Position numbers and translations under genes: made by a program | The notes under the pieces: generated by a model | The model's database searches: none | What the model was told of the DNA's origin: nothing | What the model saw: only the letters and a program-made list of their open reading frames with translations | Source of the DNA: Henricia sp. BOLD:AAB3569 | Taxonomy: Eukaryota > Echinodermata > Asteroidea > Spinulosida > Echinasteridae | Assembly (NCBI GenBank): GCA_037783545.1 | Contig: JBBELK010000620.1 | Location: 124,001-188,000 of the forward strand | DNA: 64,000 bases | Reading direction: 5' to 3' | In this document: positions 56,010-64,000 of the stretch, piece by piece | Numbering within the stretch: the stretch's first letter is position 1 | Layout of the letters: each line of letters opens with the position of its first letter

Positions 56010-59000
56010 AGGCCTATACTATCTTTAAGTTACCAATGAAAACGGAAGCTACCGTAACGATGAATAAATCAACTGATCATGTGCTTATTGTAAGCTAATG
56101 AGGTTTATGGCCATAAACACTAACGGGTGATATTTCTTTCTCTACCGGCGTTGTATACTAAATCATTAATGGAGGGACTCGCAATGTACATAAAACAAGG
56201 AGGCACAACATGTAAACACTCGACACAGCCCACCCAAATCACTTAACTGTCACAGTGCGTGGGTTTGGTCTAGTAATAGGCGAGCGCCCATTAATGGTCA
56301 CTAAATGCTACTGGCGAATTGCCACTTGATGTTTCTGGCGTGATGAACGGTTTGCGGCGTTTAAATGTCACCGTGCGGCGAACGCCAAAGATTGAGGGAA
56401 AAACTAAGGCCAAGTCCGTATGTGGTGCATAGAGTGATCATGCAGTGAATTTGTGGGAACATTTTGGACACGAAATATTCAGATTGGACGCCAATTTGTC
56501 CAATTGCAGAGTGTCCTATTAGGTTTCCCTGTGTTATCTAACAAACGTCTACTGTCCATGGTTGAAGCCCACCGATCTATACAATGGACCGGATAAACGA
56601 CTCCCTCAATGAAGCCACTGTCCGCCATATTGCTCCTATATCAGGCAAGACAATATCTTGCCTATAGGGTTATGCTACTAGAATAGAAGTGGAAAGTGGG
56701 AAACAAGCGATTGTATGGACACCTATGGTGTTAAATGTTAACACCAGGCTTGGTATCTATATAATACAACACCACGGGTGTTAAATTTAACACTACAGTT
56801 TTTGCAGTGTATCATGAGCTTCAACTTCGAGATGACGAAGAAGGAGATGCAGTTTTAGAAGTGGGAGGAAAACCCCCAGGGAAATCCTTTTGGAGAAACC
56901 CACTCCACACCAATCTACTGTGTACTACACTCGTCCATATGTAGTTCAGTGTTCGAACCCCGTATAGTGTGCAAAAGCTATCTTCCCAGTGGTTGCCTCA
57001 GTTTTATAAACACTCTTGGGTCTTTTGGCTTCATGTCGCCAGCCAAATTAAAGTAAAATCACCGGTATCCTTATCACCCCTATCATATCCAAGCTAATCC
57101 GTCCCAGAATTTGTCCGTTTCCACTCGGCAGCCCCATTCGTCAACTTCAACATCGATAGCCCGGTCTCATCTTTACTCGCCTCAATGAACAACACGGAGT
57201 CGGTGCGCGATCCGCCCGACAAAGGGACGCCATGATTGATTTCTTCAAAGATTTTCCCTCCAATAACAAACTTCGTCAGTATAATCTCACCACAGAAATT
57301 AAATAACCAAATACGGGATACGGGAGAAAAATCAAACAGCTATCTCAAATTCATCCAATTATTTTTTTTAAATAAAGAACAAAGGTACACCTTTAGTGAT
57401 TTGGCTTATAATTGAAAACAATTTTAGGCATAGTTAAAGCAAAGTTCCCCATGCCTTCGCGCTGCGGCAGTTGGCCCTCAGTGGTGCCAACCTCGCAAGT
57501 TGTATGGTGGAATTTAGACCAGAACTTCCCTATTATATGAATATGGGTCCATTTTTTTCAAGGTGGAAGTTAGTTTGGAGCGATTCTCAAATATTCGCAA
57601 TGTTTACATAGCCACCCGAGCCCGGCTTGCCCCTGGAGATGGTTCTCTATACACGGCACCGCGCTGAAAACTCGCCCCAGGCAACTCTATTGACACGGCA
57701 GTTGGGTGTCGATTTCTGCCAACATACCCAAGGTTAAAAGGTCCACGCTAAAAAAAGACGCATTACTTTTTTCCCCATAGTAATAAAGTCGAAAAGTTTT
57801 GGGTATTATAATCTTCAAATTTGATAACATTTGACATTTGGGGGATTGAGTTCTGATTTGGACGGGGAGAACTTGATCGTTTATTGAGGGAAAATTGGTT
57901 CAACCTTGATGCAACGGAGTCAACTTGTTAGAAGGTCGTGTGAAATTACACAAGGTGCATCGAAGAACTAGTTGTTCACATTGCCGTAAATGTTATCCGT
58001 TTTCACGACAGCTTTGCAATGTAAAGCACCCTTTTGTCATCCTTTGGGGTAATTTTACTTCGTAATCGATCATTTATACTGCTGGGTGACATCCTGATCA
58101 ATTTAAGAAGATTGAATAAGTATCAAAAACACAGTGCGTCACCCGGGGTGTCAGTCTGTATAAACCCCTCGCGATACCATAGTTTTGGTACGCTAAATCT
58201 CCCCCAACAAACGGCTCCAAACATTCACCACTAACTCGGCTCATTATAAGCTAAAGAGGATCAAGACGATTTAGAACAATCTTTGAAGTCGCCGATGACG
58301 GATTCACTCGAGTTCACTCCCCTCTGAGACCTCAATGAAAACTTTAACACGCTTTGAAAGCTTTATCAGGACGGACATTTACCAAAAAAGCCTCGATCTG
58401 TCTTGTCATACCAAACAAAACAGTGGTCACAGCTTCCCGTGGAGAGAGCAATGAAGCGAACTGTAGGGCGAGGTCCCTTGAATCGTCATTTCCACAAAAC
58501 ACAGAAGATGCATCTACTCCCCGCTGACTAAGTTCCAATTCACACAACTCCACAACTATCCTCTATTTTGAAATGTTGCGATCAACATCATATACCACGC
58601 TCCGTTTAGGACAGAGGGGGTCTCTCGCGATCCATATTGTCAGAAGATACAGCCTTCGAGCTCCTAAATTCCTAAAATTCTTCTTACACAATGGCGCACC
58701 ACGGGAGGTGGATGTTTTCGCGTAACGCCACAGCAAAATGCTAACAAAAACTCATCTCAATCTCAACAAAACAATAACTGACACTCTGCGTTTATACTTT
58801 TTGCTTCGCTTGACACAAAATGCTTCTTTCTTGGGTTAAAGTCGGGATGAATTAAGTGACAGTTTCATTTATAATTTCCTTTATGAAAGCATGACAACAG
58901 AGAACAACTCTCTGAAGATGTTCGATGACCGACGGTAAATGACCTTATATAATCCCAACGCAACATCAGGTATGGTGCCTAATCACCATTGAAATGAAAC

Positions 59001-60700
59001 GCCCCTATATACCTCAACACACCTTTTGTTTTATTTTACTATTTCTGGTATTTTTGTAGGACAGGACCATTGAGCCCGGATAGGTGTGTCAGACCATGCA
59101 CCGTTAAGTGAATTATAACTAAAGGTTTTTCTCGTAACATTCAGTATGTGGGAGTTAACATTTTCCGGACACCAACATTAAACATTCCAGACGCACTATC
59201 AACCTAGTTTTCCGTGCCACGTGTTCAGTTCCAGTGCGCGCGCCGGAAAACGGTAGCTATATGCGTTTCCACTTGAAAACGCCAACGCACTCTAACTACA
59301 CGAAGAATTAATTTACAGTCAGCACGACATCTGCAATTATCTGAATAATACCAAATAATTAGGAATTATTGTGACAAAAAATTATTGTGTTGCGCTGTAA
59401 TTAGGCACTAATCGTCAGCGTGCGTTTTCCTTGAAATGTTTCATCTGCGGCAATCGTGTCTCATTGTGTGAGATTCACTGGCTGGCTGGGAAAAGTAGAG
59501 ATAGGACGCCCTCTTGCGCTACCTCTTGACTCACATCATATACGTCTACTCGAAAACAAAAGTCGAAAACAAAACGGCCAATACTTTTTATACAATCGTA
59601 CATGTATTTTTCACAACAAGCATACACAATGTATTTTTAATTAATTTGATTTGGCCTTCCATTGCATTGGACACAAAAGGTGGCTGTTTGTAAACATAGA
59701 GGGCGCTAGTGTTCTTCATCCAGCAGATTTCGTGCCTGGGCGCGGCGTGCACGTACGTAAAATTATCATTCACGGTATCAGGAAATCGAAAAAGTAACTG
59801 CAGTTTAGGCCTATACATTTTAGTATTTTAGATGTTCAGTTACGTTGTGGGCTTTTAACATAATGTATTACTTGTGTCCGTGCAGTTCTTGCCTCTGTAT
59901 TAATTATCCGTGTAGTTAAAGAAGTAGGAATTTTTTTTTTGCTCTTTCAATCAAAGTTTCATGTCTTTGTAATCTCGTACTCGTAGTCGTAATGCACCTA
60001 TCAATTGTTTCCCCCACCCCTCCCTGCCCCCGCGCTGCCCCACCCCATGGTCACGTTTTTCATGCCCCAGGGTGGGGCATTTGACCCATTTTCTGTGCAT
60101 TTTTTGCGCATGTTTTGCACCCGAGGGTGGGGATTTTTGTCACCTAAACATGTTGCCCCAGGGGTGGGGATTTTGTCACGCAAAAAGTGACAATCCCCAA
60201 GTCTTTAGTCTTAGCCTAGCCTAGGACTAGCTAAGATAATCTCAGCTCTTTTTTTATCATTTTTCATTGGGATGTGGTCTTTTAGCAGTAGAGCTGAGAG
60301 AAGTTAAGAACATGAACCCGCCATCGCAAAACAAATGTCATTTTCTCACCGTGACACTCTAATTCCCCCTAAAACTCACCCAAACCTTGCCAGGCATAAC
60401 CACTACGCAGGTCCTTGAGGGAAATAACCAGCCACGATGATTATTTTGCCAACAATTCTAGCGAAACAAACCGGTATGCTCACAGCCTAGCCGTTTTTGT
60501 CTTGTTCAAAAACAACCAAGTGTCTAGTCTGTGTACAAAGGAATACCAATGCGCATTGGTTACCAGACTTGACCTTAACGTCTGGTTTTTGTGAAAATGA
60601 GTGAACAATTTGCCGTGTTGCTCTGATCTCCGCCTCATAGGTTTGCATTTCGCTGGCAATATTTGTCATTCAGTCCCATGATGCATTGAGAATGTCAAAA
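56010..60700. other. Intergenic between Dickkopf and annexin-like genes
   Basis: Mostly unique DNA. 60005-60180 has direct and inverted GGGTGGGG(A/C)TTT(T)GTCAC-type blocks. No gene recognised. Confidence 0.45.
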
Positions 60701-60709
60701 AAGTTTATT

Positions 60710-60904
60710 GAGAAGTTTTATCATGGCTTCAGACCTTGTGTACAAAACACATGTCATGAGACTGGCTGAACAATTTCTAAGTGTTTTCTCACAAAATCTG
60801 AAAATTTTCTCACTCTCAAATTTGGGTTTTTTCATCAAATGATGCTTTTTTATAATGAGTCATTTTAAGAAAACAAATTCTCATCAACTTCTCAACTCTT
60901 ACCG
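60710..60904 (+). repeat. Dispersed repeat E, copy 2, next to the annexin-like start
   Basis: Second copy, ending 82 bases before the annexin-like ATG, so part of it may lie in the promoter or leader. Confidence 0.75.
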
Positions 60905-60986
60905 AATTCAATATATTTCCAAACTTTTTTTAATAATTTGTTCAACAGGTGTTCTGACTCGGTGAAATCACTTGAATTCTGCAAAC

Positions 60987-61208
60987 ATGAGCTATCCAGG
61001 TTATCCACCCGCAGGGCCGGGGTACCCACCCCAGGGTGCGGGGTACCCACCACAGGGTGCAGGGTACCCACCCCCAGGGGCGGGAGGCTACCCACCTACG
61101 GGTGCCGGCTACCCACCGCCAGCTGAGGGATCATACCCACCCCAACCTGGGTCGTACCCGCCTCCAGGGGGAGCACCAGGGGGATATCCTAGTACATACC
61201 CACCACAG
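60987..61208 (+). CDS. ANXA7: Annexin-like exon 1
   Basis: ATG in the context AAACATGAG, then 74 codons of GYPPxGA-type repeats to a CAG/GTAGGA donor, phase 0. The DNA is a degenerate 21-base tandem repeat that includes GGGTACCCACC units. Confidence 0.75.
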
Positions 61209-63107
61209 GTAGGATCATCAAATCATACCGATTGTTGTCTTAAAATGTTTATTTGTGAATTGGAACTTGAATCAACTTGAATCACAAATTTTACTAACTT
61301 AGGCCCAAAAAGGGTTACAAATAGTGTGACAACATGCCTTTCTAAAAACCCTGTGTACAAATTTCCAATATACGCTTGTAACCGGGACGGACATTTGTGT
61401 TACATTTTAGGCCGTCCCGGTTACGAGCGTATATATATTGGACATTTGTACACGGGGTTTTTAGAAAGGCATGTTTTTACACTATTTGTAACCCTTTTTG
61501 GGCCTAAGTTATCTCTTTAGAACAACTGTAACTTATTTCTTTTATTTTGAGACCAATTTTGGAAAATATGGTCTGTGTTGCCAAAATGCCCCCATTTACC
61601 GTGGAAAAACTCATTTCAAGAACAAGCCTAAACTTAGTTTAAACACGCAAGTTCCAGCATTTTCAAACTAATTTTGAAATAAGCTTGAACAAAATTACTC
61701 CCATATTGGTACATTTACTCTATTTAATTTTCAGGGTGGTTATCCTGCTCCTGGAGGAGCCCAGCCTTACCCAAGTAAGTACTTAAAGAACAAATGTTCA
61801 AATTTTGTTGACATAAGTGTTAATATTAAATATTGCTCCCTGATAGACTTGGCTGAATTGTGATGGATTACAGACTACAGACTGACAAATTTAAAATAAT
61901 GGTCAAATTTAGTGAAAATGCAATTTTTTTTGTATAACTGCATAATTATTTATACAGTGCATTTTCATTGTATTGTAGCCAACTGCTTTTTATGCAGACA
62001 GATTTGTACATATTTTTACACTATGTAGAAAAAGTTGCATTGGTTTTAAATATAATTCATAAATACCTTTTTTTATGCATCCCTATTGGTTGAGAGCACG
62101 TCACGTGGCCAGTTTTAAACGGATGATAAAGCCAGTTCTAAACACTTTCTTGCCTGGCCCGCATTTGTGCCCGCGCCCTAGTCAGCGTGTATGGAACACG
62201 CACATGCACACAGAAACTGCACACGCCCGAAAGCAAAATGTGCAAAGTACCCCATAGTGCGCAGGCGTATACAACACGCCTGCATTACACGTAAAGCGCT
62301 CGATCGAACAAAAACAACTCGATGCACAGCTTGCAGTTTGAACGAACTTGCGATGCATATAAAAATAAAATGCAGAATATGGCAAAACGGCAAGCGAATT
62401 TGATGAGTTTTACTGATTTACACAAAAAGGTATTTATGAATGGGTTGCGGCTCGGGCCATTATCACTCGTTGGGTTTTAAACGTATAAGACTGGCCAAAC
62501 CCACTTTTATTCCCTAAATGTACCTGAAAAAGCCAAGTTTTAAAAAGTGTATTTTTGTATTGTTTGCTGCTTTGTGTTATCACATATCTTGTATGAGAGA
62601 CAAGGGAGCTTTTCCAAATCTCGGCTTCGTCTCCGTCTCCGGCTCTGTCTCCATGTGGTTTACATGGAGTCGGAGCCTGAGCCTGAGCCCAAGTCGAGAT
62701 TTGGCCCAGGTTATCATGGTAACTGATGAATTGAAATCCGTGTATGATCCAATCTGTAGCTGGCATCCAGGCCCCACCACCTGGTGCCCCCTACGGCCAG
62801 CCACCCCCTGGGGCACCCTACGGTCAACCCCCATCTAGCACACCCTACGGTCAACCCGCATATGGTCAACCCCCATACGGTCAACCCCCAGCAGGCGCAC
62901 CGTATGGTCAGCCCCCAGCAGGCGCACCGTATGGTCAGCCCCCAGCAGTCGCACCGTATGGTCAGCCCCCAGCGGGCGCACCGTACGGTCAACCGCCGGC
63001 TGGAGGGGCACCGTACGGTCAACCGCCACCGGCTGGGGCACCTTACGGCGGGCAACCCCCTGCAGGTTATCCGCAGCAATCGCAGCCGCAACAGCAACAA
63101 TATGGAG
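60987..63107 (+). CDS. ANXA7: Annexin A7/A11-like protein, N-terminal repeat region (5' part of gene)
   Basis: Three in-phase exons encode a protein that begins [20 protein letters not shown], closely like the start of annexins A7 and A11 (MSYPGYPP). It continues with GYPPQGA repeats, a short [13 protein letters not shown] exon and about ten APYGQPPAG repeats, then QPQQQQYGG. Such Gly/Tyr/Pro/Gln tails bind ALG-2-type partners and phase-separate in ANXA7/11, and precede four Ca2+/phospholipid-binding annexin repeats. Those repeats are not in the window. Exon 3 ends at a phase-1 GTAAAA donor at 63108; if it is not spliced the frame stops at 63119-63121 (GKNK). Alternatives: another XYPPX protein such as peflin, or a short stand-alone repeat protein. 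Confidence 0.65.
61298..61509. repeat. Repeat F, palindromic copy
   Basis: CTTAGGCCCAAAAAGGGTTA...TTTCTAAAAACCC mirrors its complement around GGACATTTGTGTTACATTTT, an almost complete 212-base palindrome in the first annexin-like intron. Confidence 0.8.
61735..61774 (+). CDS. ANXA7: Annexin-like exon 2 (40 bp)
   Basis: Short exon [13 protein letters not shown] after TTTTCAG, phase-1 donor GTAAGT. The composition matches both neighbours. Confidence 0.72.
62057..62443. mobile_element. TIR element with ATTCATAAATACC ends
   Basis: ATTCATAAATACCTTTTTTT and AAAAAGGTATTTATGAAT enclose 350 bases in the second annexin-like intron. A related stretch with ATTCATAAATACCTGAAAG lies at about 8565-8700. 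Confidence 0.7.
62613..62705. repeat. Hairpin before annexin-like exon 3
   Basis: CCAAATCTCGGCTTCGTCTC...CTCCATGTGG pairs with ACATGGAGTCGGAGCC...GTCGAGATTTGG. Built of GTCTCC/GAGCCT hexamer-like units; it ends 55 bases before the exon. Confidence 0.8.
62760..63107 (+). CDS. ANXA7: Annexin-like exon 3 (APYGQPPAG repeats)
   Basis: After CTGTAG, 116 codons of APYGQPP repeats; the DNA unit is about 27 bases (for example around 62885-63060). A frame also stays open on the opposite strand because of the GC-rich repeat, but it has no other support. Confidence 0.75.
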
Positions 63108-63129
63108 GTAAAAATAAATGACATTCACC

Positions 63130-63363
63130 AGTGTTGTAGTCGAGTCCATCACAATTCTCTCAAAAGTCCAGAGCCGATAAAATCACAAGTCCGTGACAAG
63201 TCCCGCACAAGTCCAGTAACAAGAAGCAAAGGATGAACACGCGAAAAATAATGCCTTTTTTGGAGTTCATAGCTTTATAGCTTGTGACTTGAATTAAGAC
63301 CCGGGGACTTGTGAAGGCTTGTGAGGACTTGTGATCATTGTGATGGACTCGACTACAACCCTG
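63130..63363. repeat. ACTTGTGA-array MITE, copy 3
   Basis: Third copy of the family, with TTGTAGTCGAGTCCATCACA and the inverted end GACTACAACCCTG. It lies directly after annexin-like exon 3. Confidence 0.8.
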
Positions 63364-63436
63364 CTAGGCTAGGCAGATGTCTTAACCACTGAGCTGGCCA
63401 GTGTTGAATGGCCGTTTCATTTAGCAGCGGGAATCG

Positions 63437-63787
63437 CAACTGATGAGGCCAAACAAAATAAATAGTGCGTTTACAGTAACGGCCTAAACAATCCAGGTAG
63501 GTAGGTAGGAAAATAATTTTATTTTGTCATTTTTTTTACATTTTAGTTCATGCATTTACGTGTTGTTTTACAATGTTTGAAACTCACTATTAACACTATT
63601 AAACATGTTCATGTACAAGTGTAGAAATTGTTATGTTCGTTGGAAATTATTGCAAGTAGTGCTCATTTAAAATGATCAACTTGAAAATTAGCAATAAAAA
63701 GTTTGAGGTCGGCAATTTGGCCTCAAAAATTCCAGGTAGGTCGGTTTACCGTAAACACACCATTTATTTTGTTTGGCCTGAGGCAGG
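63437..63787. mobile_element. TIR element with GAGGCCAAACAAAATAAATA ends
   Basis: GAGGCCAAACAAAATAAAT-GTG-GTTTAC and its complement at the right end; 351 bases, no coding signal. Confidence 0.75.
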
Positions 63788-63837
63788 TGTCTAAGCTTGC
63801 ATCGGGGAGAATTTATATTTTGTCCTTTTCCCAGCAT

Positions 63838-63978
63838 AACTTCTATTAGAAAGTGTTGTATACTCGGTGTTTCCCACCGAAAAACTTCATAGAGTCCTCG
63901 GGTGGGACTTGAACCCACGACCTCCTGCATACGAGGCTGACATCTCAACCACTCGACCACCGAGCTGTCCGGTGTTGA
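63838..63978 (-). repeat. SINE family B, reversed
   Basis: Complement of the family B head (GGGTGGGACTTGAACCCACG, TCTCAACCACTCGACCACCG) with the CACTGAGTATACAA-type tail at its left end. Confidence 0.8.
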
Positions 63979-64000
63979 TTTCAAGACGATGTCAAATAAT

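Noticed and set aside
58344-58553. Minus-strand frame MELCELELSQRGVDASSVFC...
   Set aside because: Composition is moderately protein-like, but there is no family, no splice context and no neighbouring exons.
60987-63107. Peflin (PEF1) instead of annexin
   Set aside because: Peflin also has PYGQ repeats, but [10 protein letters not shown] is the annexin A7/A11 start. Cannot be settled without the exons beyond the window.
62835-63152. Long minus-strand open frames opposite annexin-like exon 3
   Set aside because: Antisense of a GC-rich 27-base repeat stays open by composition. The plus-strand product starts like annexin A7/11 and has coherent splice phases.

Overview
The window is animal nuclear DNA. 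It is AT-rich, its genes are split by GT-AG introns, and it is packed with hairpin-type MITEs and tRNA-derived SINEs. The encoded proteins and the repeat style suggest a deuterostome invertebrate, most likely an echinoderm. That assignment is inference: no species-diagnostic sequence was recognised. Four multi-exon protein genes can be read by joining exons whose splice phases agree. LAYOUT: (1) About 1.0-13.7 kb, + strand: the 3' part of a cGMP-specific phosphodiesterase of the PDE5 type (end of GAF-B plus the whole catalytic domain, 13 exons, 460 residues, ending at a TGA). (2) About 14-25 kb: intergenic DNA made mostly of transposable-element remnants. It includes a TA-flanked transposon relic with a SINE nested in its terminal repeat, several fold-back elements and the first copy of an ATTT-flanked MITE. 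(3) About 25.2-38.6 kb, - strand: a complete USP53/USP54-type ubiquitin-specific protease gene (15 coding exons, 1441 residues as it stands). A second copy of the same MITE sits inside its last coding exon and supplies a premature stop. (4) About 43.7-54.2 kb, - strand: a Dickkopf gene of the DKK1/2/4 class. It has three coding exons, a roughly 9 kb first intron, two ten-cysteine domains and an unusually long acidic C-terminal tail. (5) About 55-60.9 kb: upstream and intergenic DNA with more repeats. (6) From 60,987, + strand: the 5' end of an annexin A7/A11-like gene. It has three exons of Gly/Tyr/Pro/Gln-rich repeats; the annexin core would lie beyond the right edge. HOW THEY RELATE: the genes do not form a pathway (cGMP hydrolysis, deubiquitination, secreted Wnt antagonism, Ca2+/membrane binding). 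Their company is the notable point. As I recall human gene positions, USP53, PDE5A, DKK2 and annexin genes lie on 4q, and USP54, ANXA7/ANXA11, DKK1 and PDE6C lie on 10q. The window therefore looks like an unduplicated ancestral linkage group, and the tail-to-tail order of PDE5 and USP53/54 also seems to be kept. Other notable signals are a 72-bp perfect inverted repeat that shares its sequence with the acceptor end of a tRNA-like unit, two TTAA-flanked MITE families, and paired insertions with inverted arrays of a short CGCCC motif.
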